Shown here: positions 1 to 11,400 of the stretch, in pieces
Layout of the letters: every line of letters begins with the position of its first letter
Position numbering within the stretch: the stretch's first letter is position 1
Source: Theodoxus fluviatilis
Lineage: Eukaryota > Mollusca > Gastropoda > Cycloneritida > Neritidae
Length of the DNA stretch: 64,000 nt
Assembly (NCBI GenBank): GCA_034096865.1
Contig: JAWQFJ010017343.1
Location: 139,001-203,000, forward strand
Reading direction: 5' to 3'
Notes under the pieces: generated by a model
Database searches by the model: none
Told to the model about the DNA's origin: nothing
What the model saw: the letters and a program-made list of their open reading frames with translations, nothing else
Program-made: the position numbers and the translations under genes

Positions 1-2
1 CG

Positions 3-870
3 ATTACAGAAGCCCTGTTTGCGGATGACTGTGCCTTGAAGGCTCACAAGGAGAACCACCTTCAGATGATAGTCGACAAGTTCTCTGAAGCGTCCAGAGT
101 GTTTGGTCTGGTGATCAGCATCAGCAAGACGGAGGCCCTCTTCCAGCCTGCTCCAATCAGCATTCCGCACTCGGCATGCATCACTATAGATGGCACGCAG
201 CTGAGGAATGTTGACAGTTTCAAGTACTTGGGCAGCACCATTTCTTCTGACAGATCCCTTGACAATGAGATTGCAGCAAGGATCCAGAAAGCAAGCCAGG
301 CACTAGGGAGACTCCAAACCAGAGTCTTGCAACACAGAGACATCTGCCTCTCAACCAAACTCAAGGAGTACAAGGCAGAGGTCCTCACTTCACTGCTCTA
401 TGGTTGCAAGACATGGACTGCCCGCCCTGCGGTCAATCATGTGGACAAGCAGGCAGGACCACGTCACCAACCAGGAGGTCCTTGACAGAGCCGGCTCCAC
501 AAGCATTGATGCCAAGATCCTCAATGCCCAGCTTCGATGGTCCAGGCATGTCATCCGCATGCAGGAATCCAGAATCCCGTGGTAGCTCTTCTATGGCGAG
601 TTGGCTCAGGGAAGTTGGAATCAAGGAGGCCCAAAGAAAAGGTACAAGGACAACCTCAAGGCGAATATCAAATGGGCAAACCTCCAACCACGGCACCTTG
701 AGGCCACTGCTGCCGACAGAACCCTCTGGCGTACCACTACCGAAATTCTGCAAGAGCTTTTGAAGATGGTCGCCGTTGTCGCCTTGAAGCTGCGCGAGCA
801 AGGCGACACTGAGCTGCTTCAACCACAGTCCAGATCGGTGTTCCTTGCCCCACCTGCAGCCGCCTGTGTG
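3..870 (+). mobile_element. Decayed LINE (non-LTR retrotransposon), 3' end of reverse transcriptase
   Basis: The + strand reads as the C-terminal part of a LINE reverse transcriptase. The catalytic FADD box is at about 18-29, followed by the KYLGSTISSD motif near 220-250 and YGCKTWT near 400-420. The frame then shifts, with apparent loss of roughly 20 residues, into LRSIMWTSRQDHVTNQEVLD. An in-frame TAG at 583-585 interrupts the usual LLYGEL-type segment, and reading continues to about 860 (GGPKKRYKDNLKANIKWANL, then ATAADRTLWR). The 5' part lies off the left edge. One frameshift and one stop make it a dead copy. The motif order is that of Jockey/RTE-like non-LTR elements common in invertebrates; the exact clade cannot be fixed without alignment. 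Confidence 0.85.
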
Positions 871-894
871 CAGCGAAGTGTGGATTTCAGAGAT

Positions 895-1100
895 TGGATT
901 GGATTGATGGTGTTTTATGCCCTATCAGCCCATGTAGGCTATGTAAGGCCAGTAAGCACAAAAATCACTAGAACAGTTTACAGTAAACGCAAATCAAGTC
1001 ACGGTGTCCCTAGTTATTCGCCTCTTACGAATCGGGTAGGGAGACGTGGTGGGTCAATTCTTACCCTGAACCCACAGGGGAATGGATTTTGGAGCCATAT
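895..1100 (+). repeat. Interspersed short repeat, family 1 (copy 1 of 4)
   Basis: About 190 bp shared with 15740-15925, 42675-42895 and, inverted, 18885-19040. Shared blocks include GGCTATGTAAGGCCA, AACGCAAATCAAGTCAC, TTATTCGCCTCTTA and GGGTCAATTCTTACC. No tRNA-like head or coding potential was seen. It is probably a SINE or a short non-autonomous element; four copies in 64 kb suggests high genomic copy number. Confidence 0.8.
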
Positions 1101-1258
1101 GCGCATCCACAGATGATGGCACAGTGCGTTGTCTTCCTCGACACCCGAGTGACAACCAAGAAGAAGACATGTATGTGTTCGCCTGTGTGCAAGCAGGTGT
1201 GTGTTTATGTGCGTATATAAGTTAGTGTGCATGCGCGCGTGCGTGTGTGTGTGTTTGT

Positions 1259-1535
1259 GAGAGAGAGAGAGAGAGAAGCGGGGGGGGGGGGGGGGGAGGG
1301 GGGATGAAGGGAAGGAAGGAAGAGAGAAAGAGAGCGTGCGTGCGTACATACTCTACAACGTACTATATGTATTTTTCTAAAGAGCAACGAAGAGAGAGAG
1401 GGGGGGGGGGGGAAGGAGAGGGGATGAAGGGAAGAAAGGAAAGAGAGAGAGATAGAGAGCGTGCGTGCCTGCGTACATACTCTACAACGTACTATATGTA
1501 TTTTTCTAAAGAGCAACGAAGAGAGAGGGAGTCAA
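1259..1535. repeat. GA/poly-G simple repeat with a tandem duplication of about 120 bp
   Basis: A (GA)n run leads into a poly-G tract at about 1280-1300, and the whole unit (G tract, GGGATGAAGGGAAG, then GCGTACATACTCTACAACG and TGTATTTTTCTAAAGAGC) occurs twice, with starts about 120 bp apart. It is non-coding; open frames across it are low-complexity artefacts. Confidence 0.85.
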
Positions 1536-1559
1536 ATGTTTCTAAGTCCAGTGAGTACA

Positions 1560-2100
1560 GTGTATTCGCTTTCCTGTGACAAATAAGACGTGTGCGAAAA
1601 AGGCTCTGTGCATTTCAGCTCGGACTGCGGTCTCATCTGCGCCAATGACGTCTGTCTCTCAAAAATGAATTCTTGTTGAAGCACAGCTCAAAGTTGTAAA
1701 CAGACATAAGTATCTGAACTTTTTTCAACCAAACTGCCCGATACTGTGACCCTAGGAAACCAAAATGTGAAAGCCAGATAAAGAATTGTATCTCTTGTGC
1801 AGTCAATGTATTGTATCCTAAACCATGGTATTTTTTTCGCCTATTAGACAATCAAATACTTCCTGTCTTAATCTATGGTGCAGAATTCCGATATATTAGT
1901 TGACATGAAGCGATTGAAAAAGCACGTTTGCTCGTAAGCGATTCATGAACCATGTTTGATCTATAGCATGAAATATAGCTTACTTGCTTAACCAAAAGCC
2001 TCAGGGTGGACGGTGTTGTGGGTAAATCCTCATAGCAGCGAGTAAATGAAGAGTGATCAGGCTTGTCCTACTCTGCTTTATCAGCTTTGAAGTGCAGAGA

Positions 2101-2141
<41 letters not shown>

Positions 2142-2410
2142 TGTGAGAGAGAGAGAGAGATCTTTACTGAGAGGGACTATAAGCATGCTCCTCATCCCTG
2201 CCATGGGTGACCACTTCTGGGGGCCGAACTCAAGCAAAGGGCCAACATGGCCTTGAGCCTAATGTTTAAAAAAACAAACTGTAAAAACATTGGCTCCTAA
2301 TGTTACCACAAAGGTTGATAGCCTATAAATTTATTTCTGGCACCTAGATGATGTGTCAAGTTTGAATCTAGCAGTGTAAGAGGTGTGGGACTGCATAGCA
2401 ACAAAAGCAT

Positions 2411-2445
<35 letters not shown>

Positions 2446-5400
2446 TTTCCCTTTTATATGTACAGAAGATTAAGAAGAAAACAAAACACTGGAGCATTTC
2501 CACATATCGTTTTTATGAATGCTTAACATTTCATGCCATGAAGATCAATATGACATCTATAGCAAGCAGCTGAATAACTCTATAATTATAGCAGGCAAAG
2601 TACCCATTCCATTAGAGTGAATGAATATAATGTATTTTCACAGACTCCATCTACCAATGTCTTTAAACATATTGAAGTTTGAAGTGTGTATCAAAATAAA
2701 CCAAACTCACAATCTTGCATATGGTGTAGGCCGACATGATATCCCACTACTGTCTGGATATCAAATGGAATAGCTCCAAATTCAATAAATAAGTTCTTGG
2801 AGTATCAAACAACACCAAACAGATTACATTGAGCCTTCAAAATATTCTTTTCTGACCCCAAAACTTTCATCACAGCAAAAACAAACAACTGAATTCAAAC
2901 AAATATAATATTTTTCAACATAGAAAAAAAACACATTCAAACCAAGCCTCCAAACAAACATTTTGCATATATTTTTGCATTTCTGCAAAAGCTGTACAAT
3001 TAAAAATATGGCACATCACAGCTTTACCAAATCTGTAATGATTTGTAAAACAAAATCTACATCATACACAGAGATAACTATACCATTCTTGAAAAATGTG
3101 GGAGATTGCAGCAATTAATTAATGCATGCTAAATTGATAAACATTTGCTTTGGAAACACCAGAAAATTTGTGTTCTAATATGTGGCTTCCTTATAAAACA
3201 AAAACAAAAACAAAAACAAAACACACACACACACACACACACACTTTTATATGTGGTCAACTGGTGATAGTCTGCACATCAAGATAATAAGAAAGCACTC
3301 ATTAACCGAAAAGAAGTTTCCTCTTGCATAAGGTCAACATAGCAAATAGCAATCATTATGCTATCAGGTTCATAACCATTTCATTTGTGAGATCATTTCT
3401 GCACAGGAAATGTACAAGGAATTTTGCTGCATTATTCTTCTGTTCAAATTTTTGCAAGCATTCTTGGAAAAATCCAGACCAGGACACAATGGTGGTTTAT
3501 CTGAGGAAATTTCATTGCGTCATCATCACACATGAAATCATTTGTCAGGATGTGCTTCAATGCAGGACATGACTGGCAGAATTATTTGAGGAAAATTTCA
3601 AAAACAGTATCTCCATATCCATTTGGGCCGTTTACCACAGAACTGTGCTGAATAGATACCGAAGAAAGACTACATATAAATGCAATAGGCTGTGGAATGC
3701 ATAAAGGAGAGTAACTTCTCTTTATATTCTTCCACATCTACCAGGCCTGCAATTGACAACACAACAACAGTGTCCCTCCACAACAGACCAGTTCTTTTCT
3801 GCACCATGTCAGGTTTCCTGCAATCAAAGATTGCTCAAAAGATTAATAAACCAACATCTGCAAGAAATTGGAAATACATGGACATGTAAGTTTGACAAGC
3901 ACATGACAAAACTCAACAAGATCTCAGCAGCTGAAGTGAAATTTTGAGCATCACTTCCAACTGTGCTGCTTCAAACAGTTGTCAGATAACAAACATTTAA
4001 CAATGAAACATAACAAAAACTTTTCCCTACAGATTGACAGAATATGAGTTGAAAATTTCTGTCACTCATGATACCAACACAGTAAATGTTCAAAATCTTA
4101 TTAATGCCAATAATATTTACATCCACCAATCCCCTGCAACGGGAAATAATAACAGTCTGGCCAATAAAGCCAAGTTTCAATTCTCCTGAGTGTAACAGAC
4201 TGAGCCTCTTTACAGCTTCCATTACTTCCTTGTGACATTTTTGTCAACACTTCTTGATCATTAATACCCTAAATTAAATTTTTAACAAAAAACAACAACA
4301 AAAACACATGCTCTCACACACAACACGTTTGGACAGAACTTAAGGAAAAGCAGCAAATTTTAAAAAAAGATATGAAGAAATTATGGGGTGTTACATGTGC
4401 CTACAACATTAGATCTCTTCACTTGTGGAGGCAAAAGTAGGATACAAATATAATAAGTTGTCATGAAAAACCAATAAAAGATCTGACAATGAAAATACTT
4501 TCAGTCTTCAGTTTCCTCATCCCACATAATGAAGAACAAATAATCTAGTCATATCAAATGGCCTTGCACAATAATTTTTCAAGGAATAATAAGAGGTTCA
4601 AAGTGTTACAACAATTTTCAACATCAACTATGATGAGCTCTTCCTGACAGCTGTGAAAGTCAACCAGTTGGAAACAGGATATTGATTCATCTTGACAGCA
4701 CGTGTATAAATAGATATAAAAACAGCACAACATTGATACATTACAGTGCACAAATGTTTTGCAAGAAACGAGTCACGCCAGTGAAACTTTGTGTCACTAT
4801 TTACTTCAGTGAAAAAAAGAATGAAATACACTGCTTCCTTCAATATCTAAATTGGAAACAGGAAAACAATTTACAAAAATGTTTCTGTATCTTACAATAA
4901 TTTTGCAAAAAACGACAAAACAGTCAAACTGTCACCATATCTTTCCAAAAGGTCAAAGACCATTTCTTGTCTCTTTCTTTCCCATGACACTGAAAGCCTG
5001 CCATCATCCCTACTCGATCCACATGCAACAAAAATGAGCTTGAAGGAGTCCTGTGGTGCGATAAGAATAACTTCCATGGTGAAACTCCACGTCAGCAGTT
5101 TGGCTGAGAGCACTGCAAACTTCCTACCAGGTCAGCCTGGGAATTATTTTCTGCTATTGCCACCATTCTCCACCATCCCTGTGCTGTACTGTGGCAACAG
5201 TAGTGAAGCTCCTCATCTTCTGAAGCTGATGATCACTGTTCTCATCCATCTCACTGTTCCATTAGTTCAAGTATTTATTTCCAGCAAGAAAGAGAGCTAC
5301 AACTACTAGTATGGCTTTGAAAACAAGATGAAACTCAAAAGTTTGGCAATATAACCATGGTGAGGCAGGGAGGAACATTTTTGAACATAAATTGTTTCCT

Positions 5401-6040
5401 AATAAGTTAGTTGTCAGTGTAAATTTGGCCAGATACGTCATATCATAGAATATGACTCCTCATGTCTTTCCCTGCAAGTCAATTTTACAAATCAGGATTT
5501 TGGGATTAATTCCCTGTATTAAGGAAAACGATTTGCATTGGCTTTCTCTACTTCCAATTACAAGGAAATGTGACCATTAGGATGGTTCTATGCTCATAAC
5601 GGTGTTTTTGTAATCAGTATATAATTAACTGACAAAAACCGATGCAGCAACTGACAGTTATAAGATTAATATAAACAGATAAACTTAAGTGAAATGCACA
5701 CATGTATTTTTGGCTAGAAATTCTGGTAAGTAAATGTAATTTTATCATGATGAATTCTGAATATCTGACAAGTTATTTCTTTTTCATGGCAAAAAACCAA
5801 ATAGGAATTAAAGCAAACATATATCTATGGATCTAAAATGGTCTCTTCCAAAAAGAGATGTCAGCAAAGTAAGGTTAACACTATGCTTTCAATACCACAA
5901 AACATGTAGTGATGATTCATAATCACACAGGCAATATTAACACACACACAAATGCTGAGGTAACAGGTACTCTACTTGGATCAAGAGGGAACCAATCCCA
6001 CTCCCCTCCACCAACAACTCTTTGGCTTCAAATTTCACCG
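1560..6040. other. Intergenic DNA downstream of DPP3 copy A
   Basis: AT-rich sequence with no recognisable gene. It holds (GT)n then (GA)n at 2103-2161, (CA)n at 2410-2440 and (CA)n at 3220-3243. Short open frames here have no recognisable domain and no splice-supported structure. The 3' part of the copy A untranslated region probably extends into about 5270-6040. Confidence 0.6.
5274..5279 (-). terminator. Candidate polyadenylation signal of DPP3 copy A
   Basis: AATAAA on the minus strand, about 890 nt beyond the copy A stop codon. It is the first clear AATAAA I noticed in that direction. Other hexamers further downstream could be used instead; no transcript evidence is available. Confidence 0.35.
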
Positions 6041-6042
6041 TC

Positions 6043-6135
6043 CTCTACAGCGCTGACATGAGAATCTTGCTCCCTTCACACCGGGTCTCTACAGCGCTGA
6101 CACGAGATGCTTGCTCCCTTCACACCGGGTCTCTG
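6043..6135. repeat. 44-bp tandem duplication in the presumed 3' UTR of copy A
   Basis: Two copies of a 44-bp unit (containing CAGCGCTGACA and TTGCTCCCTTCACACCGGGT) plus the start of a third, just past the copy A stop codon. Confidence 0.8.
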
Positions 6136-6167
6136 CAGTGATGGAGAGGTGGCTGGGAGAAGCTCCC

Positions 6168-6301
6168 CTAGAAGTGGTGTTTCTGTTGCTCCCAGAGCTC
6201 TTCAATGATATCATCGATGTCATGGGACACAAACCTTGCTCCGAAGGACTCCACCACGCCAGCAGCAGTGTCTTCAAAGCTCTTCAGTTTCACTTGGTCA
6301 T
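6168..6301 (-). CDS. DPP3: DPP3 copy A exon 19 (last coding exon)
   Basis: 134 nt after a CTTCAG acceptor, DDQVKLKSFEDTAAGVVESF, then [13 protein letters not shown] and TAG. Same length and phase as copy B 41536-41669. Confidence 0.95.
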
Positions 6302-8401
6302 CTGAAGCATGACATTGAGCAAATCCACCATAAATGTCACGGCTGAAATATGTACCCTACAAAACAGTTTTGGACTCAGGACAGAAGGTGAGACATGCAT
6401 GACGATTTTGAACATTCATGTACATTTGCTTACACACACACATACACATGCAAATGAACATACACACAGACACACACACAGACACACACACACAGACACA
6501 CACATACATACAAACACACACACATACATGCAAACACATGCACACATGCAAACACACACGCATACACCAAATACAAACACATACATGCAAACACACACAC
6601 ATACATGCAACACACATGCACAAATGCAAACACACACGCATACAACCAATACAATGCATACATGCAAACACACACACATACATGCAAACACACACACATA
6701 CATGCACACACACACACATGCACACACACGCACATGCACACACACACACACACATACATTTGTGTCCCATCCCTTTGCTGAGTTACCCCACATATTCATT
6801 TTTATTGTTTCTTTCAGCTGAAAAAAGCACAAAGATGGGACCATTTATTCAATGGGTGTGATGCTGTACAAACCTTCAATGTACCTGTGATACTGTACAA
6901 ACCTTCAATGTAGGTGTGATGCTGTACAAACCTTCAATGTATGTGTGATGCTGAACAAACCTTCAATGTAGGTGTGATGTTGTACAAACCTTCAATGTAG
7001 GTGTGACGCTGTACAAACCTTCCATGTAGGTGTGATGTTGTACAAACCTTCAATGTAGGTGTGATGCTGTACAAACCTTCAATGTAGGTGTGATGCTGTA
7101 CAAACCTTCAATGTAGGTGTGATGCTGTACAAACCTTCAATGTAGGTGTGATGCTGTACAAACCTTCAATGTAGGTGTGATGCTGTACAAACCTTCAATG
7201 TATGTGTGATGCTGAACAAACCTTCAATGTTGAAAACAGGAGGCCGGTGTTGGACTCGTAGGCGAGTAGAAAAGAAGTACTGGAGACCTTTGTCCAACTC
7301 CAAAATTTTTTTATTCCAGAGCTTTCGGGGCCAAGTAGGCTCCTTCGTCAGTGAATTAAAAGGCTATGTGCGGACGTGTCTGCCCTAGTATCCGTGCATT
7401 CCTTTCTTTTCCTAGGACAGACACGTTCGCACATAGCCTTTCAATTCACTGACGAAGGAGCCTACTTGGCCCCGAAAGCTCTGGAATAAAAAAATTTTGG
7501 AGTTGGACAAAGGTCTCCAGTACTTCTTTTCTATAAACCTTCAATGTAGGTGTGATGTTGTACAAACCTTCAATGTAGGTGTGATGCTGAACAAACCTTC
7601 AATGTAGGTGTGATGCTGTACAAACCTTCAATGTAGGTGTGATGCGGTACAAACCTTCAATGTAGGTGTGATGCGGTACAAACCTTCAATGTAGGTGTGA
7701 CGCTGTACAAACCTTCAATGTACGTGTGATGCTGTACAAACCTTCAATGTAGGTGTGATACTGTACAAACCTTCAATGTAGGTGTGATGTTGTACAAACC
7801 TTCAATGTAGGTGTGATGTTGTACAAACCTTCAATGTAGGTGTGATGCTGTACAAACCTTCAATGTACGTGTAATGCTGTACAAACCTTCAATGTAGGTG
7901 TGATGCTGTACAAACCTTCAATATAGGTGTGATGCTGTACAAACCTTCAATGTATGTGCGATGCTGTACAAACCTTCAATGTAGGTGTGATGCTGTACAA
8001 ACCTTCAATGTAGGTGTGATGTTGTACAAACCTTCAATGTAGGTGTGATGTTGTACAAACCTTCAATGTAGGTGTGATGCTGTACAAACCTTCCATGCAT
8101 GTGTGATGCTGTACAAACCTTCAATGTATGTGTGATGCTGTACAAACCTTCAATGTATGTGTGATGCTGTACAAACCTTTAATGTATGTGTGATGCAGTA
8201 CAAACCTTCAATGTAGGTGTGATGCTGAACAAACATCTTCCGAGGCAATCGTCGCATCAGCACAGTCTGGCGCAACCTCATGAAGTGAGGCTTCTCCTCC
8301 TCTGTGAAGGTGGTGTACTTCTCAAACAGCCTCTTCCCTGCAGCATAGTCCCCAGTGGACCTGTACACCTGCAATACAGAGAAGAAGAAGAAGAAGAAGA
8401 A

Positions 8402-8491
<90 letters not shown>

Positions 8492-11400
8492 GAAGAAGAA
8501 GAAGAAGAAGAAGAAGAAGAAGAAGAAGAAGAAGAAGAAGAAGAAGAAGAAGAAGAAGAAAGAAGAAAGGAGAAAGAAGAAGAAGAAGAAGAAGAAGAAG
8601 AAGAAGAAGAAGAAGAAGAAGAAGAAGAAGAAGAAGAAGAAGAAGAAGAAGAAGAAGAAGAAGAAGAAGAAGAAGAAGAAAGATGAAAGGAAAAAGAAGA
8701 AGAAAGAAGAAGAAAAAAATGGGAGAAGAAAGACGAAGGAGAAGAAAAAGAAAGGAGAAAGAGGAAAGAGGAAAAAAGAAAGAAAGAAAGAAGGAAGAGA
8801 GAAGAAAGACAAAAGAAGACAGAAGAAAGGAAGAAAGAAAAGAAAGAAGAATTAAAAGAAGAAAGAAGAAGAAAGATGGATAAAGAAGGAGAAAGAATAA
8901 GAGAGCAGAAGAAAGAAGAAAGGAGAAAGAAGATGAAAGGAAAAAAAGATGGGAGAAGAAAGAAAAAAGAAAGAATACGAAAGGAGAAGAAAGAAAAAAG
9001 AAAGAATACGAAAGGAGAAAGGAGAAAAAAGAAGAAAAAGTAAGAAGAAAGAAGAAAGAAAAAAGAAAAAGAAAAAGAGAGAAGAAGAAGAGAGAAGGAG
9101 AGAGAAGAAGAGAGAAGAAGAATGGCAAGGTAGAGCAAATTCCTGCAATTTGTTGTTCAATGAATCCAACTATGCCTCTTGGGCAATCTTTCCATCCTAA
9201 ATTTCCTAGAAGGCATCAACACTGCTTTGAAGACATTTGATGCATGAGGGCATGAACTCAATATCTATTCCCCAGCCAATGTATGAGACCTCCAACAACC
9301 AATACCTGAAGCAGACTTACCTGGAGCTTTCTGAGGAAGTTGCCGATGGCTGGCTTGCCCACAGACACAATCTTGTTTCTGTCCATGGTCAGTAGGATGT
9401 CGGGTTCTCCATCATCCCCCTCAGTTTCCTCCAGTGTCACAAAGTCCTCGCCAGCCTCGATCAGCACCCGCAGAATGGCAAACAGGCCTGGAGCATGGAC
9501 CTAAGGTAAGACAAAAGGTTCAAGCTCATACAAGGGAGTCATTGGGAACACTACAAATGTTTGCTGAATTTGTGTGTGCATGCAGGGGGTGGGGATGGAT
9601 GGGGGTGGGGGTGGATGGGGGTGGGGGTGGATGGGGGTAGGGATGAGGGGTGGAATAATCACTCTCAAAGCATTTAGAACAAAGATGGGACCTGCAACAA
9701 AGGCATGCTAAGAGAAATAGTTTGGATTTTTTTAAACACTTTAGATGAGAAACCATGGTATAACATTAACAAGGTAAGTGGATGCATCTGGAAAAATGCC
9801 TATTGACGGTGCATTTCATGCATTGCGATATATGCACGGTCCACAACATCCCACCTCAATAGGGCAAAACCTGGAGGACCACACTTATGAATCACACCTT
9901 GCTGAGGGGTTTCAAAAGCCACATGTAAATTCTTCAAAAGCCAATATGGCAGTCGAGGTGTGTTCTTCCTCCTTTTGTTATCCTTGTCATGTAAAATTCC
10001 CTGTGAAAAAACAAAATAGTAGCCCCTAAAAAAGAAGTTAAGCTCTTAAAGCCGGGCACAAATTCATCAACGCCACAAAAAACAGAATAAAAGAATTAAA
10101 CAATTCTATCCTCCAAAATGAGAGTGCATGTTTTCATGTGTGTGTTCATAAAAAGCTTACAGATACGTAGATCTTAATCATCATAATATTTCCTATGAAA
10201 AACAAACAACTTTTCCTGAGATAACATCCATTCCTGATAGGTATTAAGTCCTGAGTACTGATGACTGGGTTCAGAAAAAAAAATCAAGAGGCCCAAGTCC
10301 ACAGGGCAAAATATTTGGCCCCTTGGGCAGACTGCAGTGCATGTAAAACTGAAGGTAGAGAAGCAGAGATTCAAAACAGGAGTGGCCACAGTGCACCCAT
10401 AATTACCTGGCCCCACAGCCCACTCTGGGGGGAGTAGTGCTGCAGGTTGACCATTCCGTATCTGGCCACACTCAACCAGAGAGCATACACGATGTCATCT
10501 GCATCCTGGCCCTTGTACCCAAACACTCTGAAACATGCATTGGGCCAATAGCAACTTCTCCATGAATACATGCATCTTCGACCAGTGATCAGTAAAAAGT
10601 ATCATCAATGTAACGTGACCACCATTCACAATGGGACAAACATTGGGTAACATCTTTCTTACTACACTTTGAGCCATTGTACTTCTCTTCGGACACTCTC
10701 CAATCTGCAATAAGTATACTTCTATTGCTCCACTAATGAGCTCTACTTTGCAGGTCTTCATATTTTAAGCAAGATCATGGAAGGGAATGGAAGTTCCTGT
10801 AAACACTATTACTTGTGTTTTGCTTTGGCATGTCACATACATTGAACCAATGCTAACACAGTGACACGGGGGGTTGGTGCATTGTAAAGGTTTGTCAAGT
10901 ATACAGGGGGTATATAGGGGGTAAATGTGTGTGGTTTGAGCATCCATCAATGGGTGAAAATGTTGCAATATAAAAAAGAGCACCTTTACCATTACTCATT
11001 CACACATAGAAAGAATTACGCACATGGACAATCATGATATAAGGTCGCAGCAGGTAAGGAATTAACAGGATGCTTAAAAAAACAACTAATTTCTTCTGTC
11101 CCAGAGATGGAACAATGGCACTGCGCCTTGCACATCTTCAAACCCCAAAGCATGCTCGCCCATCTCTGCCTGTCAAAAGACAGGGTTTCAAAGAGAGTAG
11201 AGATTGTGGGGCTAACCATGCAAGACACAAGGGGAGAGCACCAGGGGGTGGGCTGCCAGGAACTGGTGATCTCTATGTTTAGACAGGATGGAAGGGATGG
11301 GATAAATCATGGTTTATATATAGACTCTGCAGGTATTTTTTAACACCTGAAAACCTGTGAATTGAAATACAGCACTTCCCATCTTGATTTGCCAAGTCAT

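Noticed and set aside
6309..6861. Thr-His and Cys-Val repeat proteins on both strands
   Set aside because: Translation of a CA-rich repeat inside the last intron of copy A.
6855..8235. CRISPR-like 29-bp repeats
   Set aside because: Units abut with no spacers and derive from the neighbouring exon.
8150..9169. Long open frames of poly-Phe, poly-Ser, poly-Leu, poly-Lys and poly-Glu
   Set aside because: They are translations of the GAA/GAT microsatellite; real coding sequence here is only exon 18 of DPP3.
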